Shown: piece by piece, positions 16,565 to 25,240 of the stretch
How positions within the stretch are numbered: position 1 is the first letter of the stretch
How the letters are laid out: each line of letters begins with the position of its first letter
Position numbers and translations under genes: made by a program
Assembly: GCA_905215445.1 (NCBI GenBank)
Contig: CAJMPZ010000006.1
Coordinates: forward strand, 1 to 57,563
Origin: an uncultured bacterium
GTDB lineage: Bacteria; Actinomycetota; Coriobacteriia; Coriobacteriales; Coriobacteriaceae
Length of the DNA stretch: 57,563 nt
Direction of reading: 5' to 3'
The notes under the pieces: generated by a model
What the model was told of the DNA's origin: nothing
The model's input: only the letters and a program-made list of their open reading frames with translations
Database searches by the model: none

Positions 16565-19500
16565 ATGAAAGCGAATTCGGATAAATCTAAGCAGAGTAAT
16601 AAAGCGACGCGCCGTGTGCTGGCAGGCGTTTTGTGCGGAGCCTCCGTTTTGAGCCTGGTACTGTCGCTCGTCATGCCTCCGATCTCGCAGGCCATTGCCA
16701 ACGATGCCCAGACGGTTTCTACCGAGGAAACTGTGATGGGGGGGGGTTCCTCAAGTGAGTCTACTGATGTAGGCAACACCAACAACGGGGATACCGAAAA
16801 CCAGAATAGTGACGATGCTGCGGGCGACGACGAAATCCAGCAGGAGGAGCAGCCCAAGGACGAGTCGCAGGCAGAAGAAAATGAAGCGATCGACGATGGC
16901 GCTGGTTCGTCAGCCGAGGAGGCTGTGGCGAGCGAAGAGACAGCCACGGACATCAAGAATGCCGGTGACTTGCAGGGAAAGCTTCTAGGCGTTGAGGAAA
17001 ATCAAACCGCCAGCTTTACGCTTGCGGCTGATATTGACTTTCCTGGTGAAATCACACTTAACAAAGGCGGCAGCAATATCACCCTTGACCTAAGTGGTCA
17101 TAAGATTAAGCACTCGAGCGCCGACAAGCCGTTATTCAATGTTGCCGGTGGTGCGTCACTTACAATTAGGGATTCTGCACAGGTGGGTGAGACGGTCAGC
17201 GAGGGCCAGCAGCTAGCTGATCAGGGGCAGAGCCTGAATGCCGATAATTATGACAAGAATGCCGCCAATTATGGCAAGAATGCCGAACTGACTTACGATA
17301 ACGATAACATTCCATCTAATCTTACCTACTACGTGACCGAATCGTCCCCGAGCGGAACAGGCACAACCGAGACACTTGTCAAACATGACGTTGAGATTAA
17401 AGGCGCCATCGTGGCGTGCGGCGGCAACGCAAATCTAAAGCTCATCAATCTATATAACAACAACGGCAAGGGCGGCACGTTTAACCTTGTGAGCGGCGTG
17501 ATCACGCAAAAACAAGGCGGCAGCGTTAGCAGCTTGGTCTATGCCGAGAACGGCTCTACCGTCAACATGCGCGGCGGCTATGTGTGTGGAGCTTCTGGCT
17601 CGGGTGCGGGCGGCGGAATTGAAATACACGGTAATTCGACCCTCGAGGTTTCCGGTGGCGTAATTGCCGGCAACAGTGCTCCTAGTGGCGGTGGTGTGTA
17701 TGCTAAAGACTCCACGGTTAACATAACTAATGGCGTAATCTCCGGCAACAGCACGCTTGCTACTGGTGTTGGTTTCGGCGGCGGCATCATGGCCGAAGGC
17801 GGCAGCGTTACTGTTTCTGGTGGCTACATTACTAACAATAAATATGCCAATTACTGTGGTAACGATGGTAATGGCGATCATGGCGGTGCTGGACTTGCCG
17901 CTAAAAACGGTACTCATGTCACCATTTCGGGCGGCCAGATCACGGGCAACTATTCTGAGGAAGCCGGCGGCGGCGTCTATGTGACCGACATCGAACACCA
18001 AGGGGCGAGCTCGCGCAAGACAATGGCATGGCTCAACATTACGGGGGGAACTATTGCCTCTAACGTGAGTTTTCGCTCTGAGGGTGCCGGCATTCGCGTG
18101 GGCCAGATGGTTGACGCGATGATAAAAGGAACGTCAAATTCAAATCCAGTCTATATCACTAATAACCACTGCATGTCTCGCTTTGACTGGGGTGGAGGCG
18201 GCATCTTCGTCCAGGGCGATTCTAAGGTCGCGTCTAATGCTGGTAGGCTATTTGTCTATAACTCCTATATAAGCAGCAATGAGGCCGGTGGCTACGGTGG
18301 CGGCGTTGCGGTTTGCCCGACGGGTAAGACTTTGGTGACAGGCACCGACGGCACGGCGATTTTCGGTAATACTTCTGCCGGAAATGAGCAAAACGCGAAC
18401 GACTACGAATCCGTGAGTAATACAGGCAATAACGGCACCCCCCATCTTTCCGGCGGTGGTCACGGTAAGGACCAGGACTCCGACGCCTACAATGCCGAAG
18501 TGTTTCGCGAAAACGGCCACGCGGACTTCTTCCTTGCGGCGGAGGGTCATACGACTCCGATCGCGGCGGTGATTGGCAAAATGCTTGGCGGCGGCGATGC
18601 TAAGTATCGGGGAAGCTTAGAGCTTCAGAAAGCCATTACTGTCCCCGCTAACGGTGGCGTGCAGGTATATAACAGCATCGGCCTGAGTTCGAATGTTAAG
18701 GCTCAAGACCCCGAGGCGATCAATGCGCGAAAGGCTGCGCTAGAGGCGGGCGCGACGTTTATCACGGGCAATTATTCCTGGAACCATGGCGGCGGCATCA
18801 TGTCGAACGGCGACCTGTACATGGGCGCGCTTGAGGACACGTATGTCTATCCGAGCCTCAAGCTCAAGGCGACCAAGAAGCTGGAAGGCCGCAAGCTCAA
18901 TGATGGGGAGTTCTCCTTTACGGTGTATCGCAAGGATTCAGACGACCCTTTGGCTGGCACGACAGCTGGCACGACATTCAATCGCGACGTTTGCACCGAG
19001 GTTGGAACAGCAGCAAATGATGCAGAAGGCAGCATTACGTTTGACCTTGGTGAACAATTCGCATCGAGTGGCGCGGGTAACGAAATCACATACTACTTGG
19101 TCGAAGATCCCGGTGGTGATTCTGGCATCACGTACGACTCCAGCGTGTATAAGATTGTGGTGACGGCCGAAGATACCAAGACCTTGCTCATGTCTGTTCC
19201 GAGTAAAGAAAACTCAAGCCAACTGAAGGATCTTTACATCCATAACTACACGATTAAAAACGTCGGTGTAACCAAGTACGAATTCCGCGAGTCGTCTGGG
19301 AAGTGGGAGAACGTAAAAGCGAGGAGCAAGGTGCAGAAGAGTGGAGACTATTATCCAATTATCTGTGAGGGTGACTCCACGACTTTCACTAACAAGTTCA
19401 CTCCGTACGACTCGAAGGGCTCCTGGACGCCTATGGCGACTAAGGTCGTTGAGGGTGGCGAGATGAAGGAGTTCACGCTCCAGCTTGCGACCGACACAGA

Positions 19501-20005
19501 TTTTACGGATATCGTTAGCAGCAAGTCCACCACTGCCGACGGCGACAAGTCCCAGACCCTGAGCTTCGACAAGATTGATTACAAACTCGATCAACTCGAC
19601 CAGCTCGCGTCTGGCCCCACTGGCCGTGGTGCTTCCAAGACCTTCACGTACTACGTGCGCGAGAAAGACGACGGTTCGCTGTTCTCGCACTATACGTACG
19701 ACAAGTCGGTCTATCAGATTACGGTTAACGCGACTGACGACTCTAACCACCATATCGACGTCACTGCGACCTACAAGCAGATTCAGGATCGTGATGGCAA
19801 TGAAGTGACCACTGACACGCCCCACGACCTCACCGGCAAGTCCACTCCCACCTTCACCAACACCTACTCCACCTCTTTGCCCCTTTCTGGTATGTCGGGC
19901 GTCACTCTGACGTACCTTGCCGGCGCGGCGGTGCTTTGCGCTGCTGCGGCCTGGATGCACATTCGTCGCAAGGCGAATGCGAAGGGAGGTGAGCGTCGTG
20001 AATAA
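16565..20005 (+). CDS. Large LPxTG-type surface adhesin, probable pilus tip protein
   Basis: 1146 residues. Signal peptide (RRVLAGVLCGASVLSLVLSL, cleavage near 46), a very acidic linker (50-135), a long repetitive beta-helix-like region (about 140-720) with recurring GGGI/GGGV...G.I..N steps as in polymorphic adhesins, then two FctA/Spy0128-like domains (about 760-880 and 960-1090, with LKLKATKKLEGRKLNDGEF, FSFTV, YYLVEDP and TYYVREKDD), which normally form internal isopeptide bonds. The sorting signal is LPLSG, then a hydrophobic helix and RRKANAKGGERRE. ATG behind GGGGAGGAGACATCG. A 9-G run at codons 58-61 could switch it on and off. First gene of the pilus set; overlaps the next gene by 8 bp. 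Confidence 0.88.
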   Translation: MKANSDKSKQSNKATRRVLAGVLCGASVLSLVLSLVMPPISQAIANDAQTVSTEETVMGGGSSSESTDVGNTNNGDTENQNSDDAAGDDEIQQEEQPKDESQAEENEAIDDGAGSSAEEAVASEETATDIKNAGDLQGKLLGVEENQTASFTLAADIDFPGEITLNKGGSNITLDLSGHKIKHSSADKPLFNVAGGASLTIRDSAQVGETVSEGQQLADQGQSLNADNYDKNAANYGKNAELTYDNDNIPSNLTYYVTESSPSGTGTTETLVKHDVEIKGAIVACGGNANLKLINLYNNNGKGGTFNLVSGVITQKQGGSVSSLVYAENGSTVNMRGGYVCGASGSGAGGGIEIHGNSTLEVSGGVIAGNSAPSGGGVYAKDSTVNITNGVISGNSTLATGVGFGGGIMAEGGSVTVSGGYITNNKYANYCGNDGNGDHGGAGLAAKNGTHVTISGGQITGNYSEEAGGGVYVTDIEHQGASSRKTMAWLNITGGTIASNVSFRSEGAGIRVGQMVDAMIKGTSNSNPVYITNNHCMSRFDWGGGGIFVQGDSKVASNAGRLFVYNSYISSNEAGGYGGGVAVCPTGKTLVTGTDGTAIFGNTSAGNEQNANDYESVSNTGNNGTPHLSGGGHGKDQDSDAYNAEVFRENGHADFFLAAEGHTTPIAAVIGKMLGGGDAKYRGSLELQKAITVPANGGVQVYNSIGLSSNVKAQDPEAINARKAALEAGATFITGNYSWNHGGGIMSNGDLYMGALEDTYVYPSLKLKATKKLEGRKLNDGEFSFTVYRKDSDDPLAGTTAGTTFNRDVCTEVGTAANDAEGSITFDLGEQFASSGAGNEITYYLVEDPGGDSGITYDSSVYKIVVTAEDTKTLLMSVPSKENSSQLKDLYIHNYTIKNVGVTKYEFRESSGKWENVKARSKVQKSGDYYPIICEGDSTTFTNKFTPYDSKGSWTPMATKVVEGGEMKEFTLQLATDTDFTDIVSSKSTTADGDKSQTLSFDKIDYKLDQLDQLASGPTGRGASKTFTYYVREKDDGSLFSHYTYDKSVYQITVNATDDSNHHIDVTATYKQIQDRDGNEVTTDTPHDLTGKSTPTFTNTYSTSLPLSGMSGVTLTYLAGAAVLCAAAAWMHIRRKANAKGGERRE
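16738..16746 (+). repeat. Poly-G tract (9 G) inside the tip adhesin gene
   Basis: Nine consecutive G from the third base of codon 58 (ATG GGG GGG GGT), encoding M-G-G-G just after the signal peptide. Loss or gain of one G would frameshift all of the surface domain. Confidence 0.95.
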
Positions 20006-21653
20006 GAAAGTTTGCTCCTTCCCGATCTTGTTTGCGCTGCTTGCCCTCCTGATCGGCATCTGCGCGGTTGTGTTCCCCGCATCCGCGCAGGCCGCGCCGA
20101 CCTCGACCGGTTCCATCACGGTGAGCGGCGCCGTGGCGAGCAACTACGACGCCTACCAGATCTTTAGCGCCAACGTCGTCGACGGCGACGGCGACGCCAA
20201 GACCTTTACCGACCTCGCTTGGGCAAGCGACGCCGCGCGCGACGCTGTCCTGCCTGTGCTGCACAGCGCCGGCATGCCCGATTCCCAGACCACCGCGCAG
20301 GAAGCTGCCGAGTGGCTCAACACCGATTCCCACCTTACGAGCGCGCTGAGCGCACAGCTCGCTCGTTCCCTCCAGAGCTCTGGCGCCGTGCCCGTGGCCC
20401 TTAACGCGGGCACGGCGGCCGAGCTGCCCTGCGGCTACTGGCTCATCGTCGCCAGAGACGACGCCATCGCCCAGGGCGAGGCCGGCACCGCGCCGATCAT
20501 GGCGCTGGTGGGCGGCAACGCCGTCACCGTCAAGCCCAAGGCCGCGACGCCCAAGGTCGCCAAGCACGTGCTGGAGGACAACACCGCCGCATGGCAGAAG
20601 GCCGCCGACGCCACGGTCGCCGACGACCTGTACTGGCGCCTCTCGGCCACGGTTCCCGCGGGCCTTTCCGCCTATGACACCTACGCGGTGCAGTTCGTCG
20701 ACACCATGAGCGCGGGGCTCGACCCCTCCAAGGTGGCCGCGAGCATGCGTGTGTACGTGGCGGCGGGCGCGGATGGCACCTTCGACGCCGTCTCGAACGG
20801 TAAGGACGGGCGCGCCGGCACCGAGCCCGCGCAGGGCTGGACCGACATCACGGCCCAGTGCGCCACCAAGGTGGCGGCGGACGGGACCTTCACCGTGCGC
20901 ACCGGCGACCTGATCGCCGCGCTCGGCGGGGCCGACGCCTTCGCCGCGGGCGCCCGCGTGGTCGCCGTGTACAACGCGCCGCTCAACAGCGCGTGCAACC
21001 GCGGCATCGCGAAGGGCAACCCCAACGAGGTCTATCTGCGCTACCCGCGCTCTCCCTTTGCCGACCAGTCCGGCGATGCCGGCTTCACCCGCACGCCGAG
21101 CGACGATGCGTGCGCCTACACTTGGGATCTCGCGCTCACCAAGCGCGGCAGCGACGGCGACAAGCCGCTTGCCGGGGCGGTCCTGAGCATCGCCGACGAC
21201 CGCGGCCGCACGCTGGCGGCCGACGGCACGTGGGATGCGGAGGGCAAGGCCACCGTCACCACGGGCGAGGACGGCCGTGTGACCGTCTCGGGCGTGGACT
21301 CGGGCAAGCTGGAGGTCCGCGAGCTCAAGGCGCCCAAGGGCTACACCGCCTTTGAGGGCACGCGCTCCGTGACGGTCAAGGCTGAGGGCCTGGACGTCGA
21401 CCAGGTGGCGGCCGCCAAGCCTAAGGTGACCGTATCGGCCGAAAGCCCTCTGCGAGTTGATGCCGCCGATGCCGGGAAGGGTTTAGTCGAGTTGTCGGTG
21501 CTTAACACCCCAAGTAACGAAGTGAGTCGAGGCTTTATGCCCTCGACGGGAGATAGAACGTTGGTGTTGGTAACGGCTTTGGCCGTCATCGGAGTAGTGG
21601 CTATTGTCGTCGCGCTCGTCATCAAGCGGGGAGGAGGTCGCCATGATAAATAA
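19998..21653 (+). CDS. Pilin-like LPxTG surface protein (probable basal/minor pilin)
   Basis: 551 residues. GTG start at 19998 behind GGGAGGTGAGCGTC, overlapping the adhesin stop by 8 bp, so translation is probably coupled. Signal peptide (FPILFALLALLIGICAVVFP, cut after AQA). The N-terminal domain (about 35-190, AYQIFSANVVDGDGD...) and the following domain (PIMALVGGNAVTVKPKAATP, about 165-) are clearly related to the next gene product. A Cna-B/SpaA domain lies at about 385-470 (TKRGSDGDKPLAGAVLSI, VRELKAPKGY). The sorting signal is MPSTG rather than LPxTG. The body is very GC-rich, but the last 200 bp (from about 21430) drop in GC, as if recombined. Likely incorporated by the downstream class C sortase. 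Confidence 0.88.
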   Translation: MNKKVCSFPILFALLALLIGICAVVFPASAQAAPTSTGSITVSGAVASNYDAYQIFSANVVDGDGDAKTFTDLAWASDAARDAVLPVLHSAGMPDSQTTAQEAAEWLNTDSHLTSALSAQLARSLQSSGAVPVALNAGTAAELPCGYWLIVARDDAIAQGEAGTAPIMALVGGNAVTVKPKAATPKVAKHVLEDNTAAWQKAADATVADDLYWRLSATVPAGLSAYDTYAVQFVDTMSAGLDPSKVAASMRVYVAAGADGTFDAVSNGKDGRAGTEPAQGWTDITAQCATKVAADGTFTVRTGDLIAALGGADAFAAGARVVAVYNAPLNSACNRGIAKGNPNEVYLRYPRSPFADQSGDAGFTRTPSDDACAYTWDLALTKRGSDGDKPLAGAVLSIADDRGRTLAADGTWDAEGKATVTTGEDGRVTVSGVDSGKLEVRELKAPKGYTAFEGTRSVTVKAEGLDVDQVAAAKPKVTVSAESPLRVDAADAGKGLVELSVLNTPSNEVSRGFMPSTGDRTLVLVTALAVIGVVAIVVALVIKRGGGRHDK

Positions 21654-21657
21654 TTGT

Positions 21658-21666
21658 CCCCCCCCC
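21658..21666 (+). repeat. Poly-C tract (9 C) upstream of the major pilin gene
   Basis: Nine C directly behind the stop of the preceding pilin gene and about 107 bp before the next ATG. Slippage here would change spacing in the intergenic region rather than a reading frame. Confidence 0.95.
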
Positions 21667-21773
21667 TGCTCAATGGCGTACTGCCTCCGTAGCGATTAGA
21701 GCGCAGGGAAATGAGCCTGCTGACTTTTGGTGATGACGAGAATTAAAGCAACCTCCAAGAAAGAGGTCCCAAC

Positions 21774-23435
21774 ATGAAAACAACCAAGAACATCGCACGC
21801 CTGGCAGTAACCGCCGGCCTCACCGCAGCCCTGAGCTTCGGCGGCGTTATGGCGACAGTCACGATGGCGTTTGCTGCGGAGGGTGCTGCCCCCAGCTATT
21901 CGCTCACGATTAACAAGTCCGTGGACAATGACTCCACTTCGTTCAAGGCGTATCAGATTTTTAAGGCTGACGTTATTGACGGAAAGTCCGGTAAGGTTGC
22001 GTCCAACATTGAGTGGCCGAGTGATGACGCAGAGACTGCGGTCCTGAAGGTGCTTGTTGATAATAATGTCCCAGGGATTACCTTAGACTCGACCGCTTCT
22101 GACGTTGCCGACTACCTTTCCAAGATCACTGATACCACTGATACCACGAGTCTGCCGCAGAGCAGCATCCTTAACAAGATTGCCTTGGCTGTAGAGAAGA
22201 GTGTTACCGCTACGGGCGATTCCTTTGCCGCCGGTCGCGCTTTCACCACTACGAGCGCTGGCTACTACCTGTTCATGACCGATACCGACTCGCTCAGTGC
22301 GAATGAGAAGCAGACCGGTACCTCGCCGATCTTTGCAGTCGTGGGCGGCAACGCAGTGGTCGTTACCGAGAAGACGAGCATCCCGACCGTGACGAAGCAG
22401 GTCAAGGACGATGGTGCGGACAACGACTGGAAGTACAAGGCGGACTCCCAGATGGGTCAGACCGTTCAGTACAAGCTGACCGGCACGGTTGCAAGCAATG
22501 TCGACACGTTCAACACCTACTATTATGAGTTCCACGATGAGCTGTCTGCCGGTTTGACTGTTGATAAGTCCACTGTCAAGGCCGTGATTGGTGAGACTCA
22601 GATCACGCCTACTTCTGTGACCATGTCTGATCCCGATTCAAATGGCAGAACGGTCTTGAGCGTAAAGTTTGACGATCTTAAGGCTGCCGCCACGGCGGCC
22701 GGCGTCACTGTCGGCGAGCATACAAGGGTCGTTGTCACGTACAGCGCCAAGCTCGACCCGAATAAGTCCCAGCATGTCGTTGTCGGTGGCACGGGCAACT
22801 CCAACACCGTCAAGCTCATCTACTCCAACAACCCTGGCCACGATTCCCGGGGTGAGTCTGTGCCCGACACCGTGCGCGACTACACCTATGCGCTCAAGCT
22901 CGTCAAGAAGGACGCGACGGATGAGAATAAGATACTTAAGGGCGTAAAGTTCACCATCCGTGCCACTGATCCCGACGATATTGCATCCAAGGACATGTAT
23001 GTCCAGGAGAATGGCTCCCTCGGTACTGAGGCTTCTGAGTTCACGACCACCGACTCCGGCGAGATTAACGTCAAGGGCCTCGATGCCGGCACCTACACCG
23101 TCAAGGAGACCCATACGCTCGCCGGCTATAACACCATCCCCGAGTTCACCTTCACCATCAAAGCCATTGGATTCAACCAAGCAGAGGGAGAGGGAGAAAA
23201 CAAGATTACGGTCAAGACGAGCACCAGGGGTTCCAATTTGGTCGAGGTTGACACGACTAACACGGACAACGGTACTGCTGCCTTGATCGTCAAAAACAAG
23301 CAGGGTTCCGGCCTCCCGCTCACCGGCCTTAACGGCGTGACGTTCACTTGGATCGCTGGTGGCGCGGTGCTGTGCATCGGCGTGGCTCATCTCATCCGCA
23401 GCCGTAAGCAGGCTGAGGAGTCCGAGCAGGAGTAA
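21774..23435 (+). CDS. Major pilin subunit (LPLTG, SpaA/FimA-like)
   Basis: 553 residues. ATG behind AAGAAAGAGGTCCCAAC. Signal peptide (LAVTAGLTAALSFGGVMATV, cut near AFA-AEG). N-terminal pilin domain (AYQIFKADVIDGKSG), second domain beginning PIFAVVGGNAVVVTEKTSIP, a collagen-binding-B-type domain (YALKLVKKDATDENKILKG ... TVKETHTLAGY, about 370-470), LPLTG signal, membrane helix and RSRKQAEESEQE tail. In such pilins a lysine in the second domain is joined by the class C sortase to the LPLT threonine of the next subunit; which lysine cannot be read. GC is lower than in the preceding gene. A terminator lies 100 bp downstream. Confidence 0.9.
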   Translation: MKTTKNIARLAVTAGLTAALSFGGVMATVTMAFAAEGAAPSYSLTINKSVDNDSTSFKAYQIFKADVIDGKSGKVASNIEWPSDDAETAVLKVLVDNNVPGITLDSTASDVADYLSKITDTTDTTSLPQSSILNKIALAVEKSVTATGDSFAAGRAFTTTSAGYYLFMTDTDSLSANEKQTGTSPIFAVVGGNAVVVTEKTSIPTVTKQVKDDGADNDWKYKADSQMGQTVQYKLTGTVASNVDTFNTYYYEFHDELSAGLTVDKSTVKAVIGETQITPTSVTMSDPDSNGRTVLSVKFDDLKAAATAAGVTVGEHTRVVVTYSAKLDPNKSQHVVVGGTGNSNTVKLIYSNNPGHDSRGESVPDTVRDYTYALKLVKKDATDENKILKGVKFTIRATDPDDIASKDMYVQENGSLGTEASEFTTTDSGEINVKGLDAGTYTVKETHTLAGYNTIPEFTFTIKAIGFNQAEGEGENKITVKTSTRGSNLVEVDTTNTDNGTAALIVKNKQGSGLPLTGLNGVTFTWIAGGAVLCIGVAHLIRSRKQAEESEQE

Positions 23436-23535
23436 CGCTCGCTCACCCATCCCTTTGGCAGGTGGGATGTGATGGCCATGAGACTTGCGGACACTTTTCT
23501 CGTCCATCCACGTTCTTGCTTTGTCATTTTCTTTT

Positions 23536-23582
23536 CGGGGCAGACTCCGCACTGGATTCTGCCCCGTTTTTTGGGATAACGC
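23536..23582 (+). terminator. Rho-independent terminator after the major pilin
   Basis: Stem CGGGGCAGACTCC / GGATTCTGCCCCG (one mismatch) followed by seven T. It separates the pilin genes from the sortase gene, so the sortase needs readthrough or its own promoter. Confidence 0.92.
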
Positions 23583-23975
23583 AGCCAGCCTCCACCGTCC
23601 GATGCGGGTACGTTCGTCATCGCGTTTCTTGACTCGTATGAGGTTCGGTTTAAGGTCCGTAGGCGCACGCGCGGTGCGGACGGTGGACGGCATTTGCGCC
23701 GCAAGCGCAAATAAGAATGCCCGGGGGTCGGATCCCGGGCATTTAACAAAACCAGAAAACTAGGCCGCCCGCGCTCCCAAACATTTACGCGGGATGCGTC
23801 GTTTTCTATTGACATTGTATCCCGAATCGCCCAGCCGATCTGGGACATTTTGAAAACTCAAATGCTGGCTTATCCTCGACTGGACGGTGCAGTCTAGCTG
23901 CGTTGTTCGGCGCGGAAGCTCGCTAATCGGCTATTATTTGTTTAGACAACTTGAGTTGTAGAGGAGTGACCGGCG
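23583..23975 (+). promoter_or_regulatory. Gap before the sortase gene: second hairpin and dyad
   Basis: Contains a second terminator-like hairpin (23716-23745, AATGCCCGGG / CCCGGGCATT then T) and, close to the sortase start, the dyad ACAACT-TG-AGTTGT (23946-23959) next to the AGGAG ribosome site. TATTAT near 23933 may be a -10, but no good -35 was found. No gene. Confidence 0.4.
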
Positions 23976-24914
23976 ATGGTGCAGGGCGCCAAACATATGA
24001 AGGGCAATAACGCCGCGGACAACGGCGGCTCAAGCCCTCAGCCCAAACCTCAACCAAAGCCCAAGCGCCGTCGCAAGCGGCTGCCGCGCTGGGCCGATCG
24101 GCTCATCACCATCGTCATCATTCTTATTGGCGTGGGCCTTATGACCTGGCCGTGGATCTTGGACCGGCTCGAGGCCTCGGGCGTGTTCAACCAGATCAGC
24201 ACCGTGTCCAGCACCGTGGACGCGCTGTCTGCCGAGGAGCGCGAGCGCATCCTGCTCCAGGCGCGCTCCTATAACGAGCAACTTGCCGGCGAGGCCACCG
24301 AGCTTCCCGCCGACCAGATCGAGCCCTACGCCCAGCAGCTCATCTTTGACCGCGACCCCATGATGAGCTGGGTCGAGATCCCCTCCATCGACGTGAGCAT
24401 GCCCATCTACCATGGCACGAGCGAGGAGGTCCTCATGGCGGGTGTCGGCCACTTGGAGGGCACGAGCCTGCCGGTGGGCGGCACCTCGACGCATTGCGTG
24501 CTCACCGCGCACTCGGGTATGCGCAACCTGAGCATGTTCGACGACATCCACTCGCTGGAGCCCGGCGACCTGGTGCTGCTGCACACCATGAACAAGACGC
24601 TTGCCTACAAGATGGTGGACTCCGAGGTGGTGCTGCCCGAGGAGATGGAGTCGCTGACTATCGAGCCCGGCGCCGACAAGGTGACGCTCGTCACCTGCAC
24701 GCCCTACGGCGTGAACGACCATCGCCTGCTGGTGCATTGCGTGCGCACCAAGTACAACAAGAAGGACGTCGACAAGCAAAAGTCGCTGGCCGGCCGTCAC
24801 TGGGGCAAGCGCGAGTTTGCCGTGCTCATCGTGGTCGTAGCCATTGTGCTGTTGCTGCTGGATATCGTGATCCACGCGGTCCGCAAGCGCCGCAAGGCCA
24901 AGGCCTCGGCATAA
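23976..24914 (+). CDS. Class C (pilin-type) sortase
   Basis: 312 residues. Basic, proline-rich cytoplasmic N-terminus, membrane helix (42-60), sortase barrel and a second membrane helix near the C-terminus (about 279-300), which is typical of class C. Catalytic residues are H179 (LTAHSG), C241 (TLVTC) and R250 (NDHRLLVHC). A possible lid lies at RDPMM (126-130) ahead of the barrel. Joins pilin subunits through LPxT threonine and pilin lysine. ATG with AGGAG 9 nt upstream. It is the only sortase in the window and should act on the three upstream surface proteins; a housekeeping sortase for wall anchoring is probably elsewhere. Confidence 0.93.
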   Translation: MVQGAKHMKGNNAADNGGSSPQPKPQPKPKRRRKRLPRWADRLITIVIILIGVGLMTWPWILDRLEASGVFNQISTVSSTVDALSAEERERILLQARSYNEQLAGEATELPADQIEPYAQQLIFDRDPMMSWVEIPSIDVSMPIYHGTSEEVLMAGVGHLEGTSLPVGGTSTHCVLTAHSGMRNLSMFDDIHSLEPGDLVLLHTMNKTLAYKMVDSEVVLPEEMESLTIEPGADKVTLVTCTPYGVNDHRLLVHCVRTKYNKKDVDKQKSLAGRHWGKREFAVLIVVVAIVLLLLDIVIHAVRKRRKAKASA

Positions 24915-24928
24915 GACATTCTCCAGAA

Positions 24929-24961
24929 CCACCACAAAGGGGACAGGCACCTTTGTGGTGG
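24929..24961. repeat. Family B palindrome copy 5
   Basis: CCACCACAAAGG / CCTTTGTGGTGG, but followed by TCGGGG rather than a T run, so a poor terminator. 14 bp after the sortase stop. Confidence 0.85.
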
Positions 24962-24972
24962 TCGGGGCTTTC

Positions 24973-25039
24973 AAACCATCACAACATTCGATGAAAATCG
25001 CGATTTTGACGAAAAGCGTCGAATGTTGTGATGCTTTTC
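24973..25039. repeat. Family A palindrome copy 4
   Basis: AAACCATCACAACATTCG / CGAATGTTGTGATG with the AAAATCGCGATTTTGACG loop type, like copy 3. Confidence 0.88.
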
Positions 25040-25052
25040 GTTGTGGTCGAGA

Positions 25053-25107
25053 CGGTTTTCGCTATGGACGGTACGGTTTTCGCTACGGACGGCGCGGTTT
25101 TCGCTGC
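25053..25107. repeat. 21-bp tandem repeat, 2.6 copies
   Basis: Unit CGGTTTTCGCTAYGGACGG plus 2 nt starts at 25053, 25074 and 25095. A related TTTTCGCTGCA piece recurs near 25151. Non-coding; lies between the sortase and gatC. A TATACT (25200-25205) further down may be the -10 of gatC, with no clear -35. Confidence 0.8.
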
Positions 25108-25240
25108 AGAATCGCCAGCCCGCAGCCTGCCAACCCGCCGCCCTCGTTACGTTTTCGCTGCATTTGGGTAAAGCGCCTGCTCCAAGCGGCGTTGCCTTGT
25201 ATACTAGAGCGGTTTATCTGTTATGCGGAAGGGAGCGCCT

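Noticed and set aside
16565..16800. G run as a sequencing error
   Set aside because: Cannot be excluded from one sequence, but the frame is intact as given, so it is kept as a real tract.
16324..16956. Minus-strand open frame crossing the pilus leader
   Set aside because: Serine-rich translation opposite the acidic linker of the adhesin; no RBS.
9525..25039. CRISPR array from the repeated palindromes
   Set aside because: Copies are kilobases apart with no regular spacer, and no cas genes are present.
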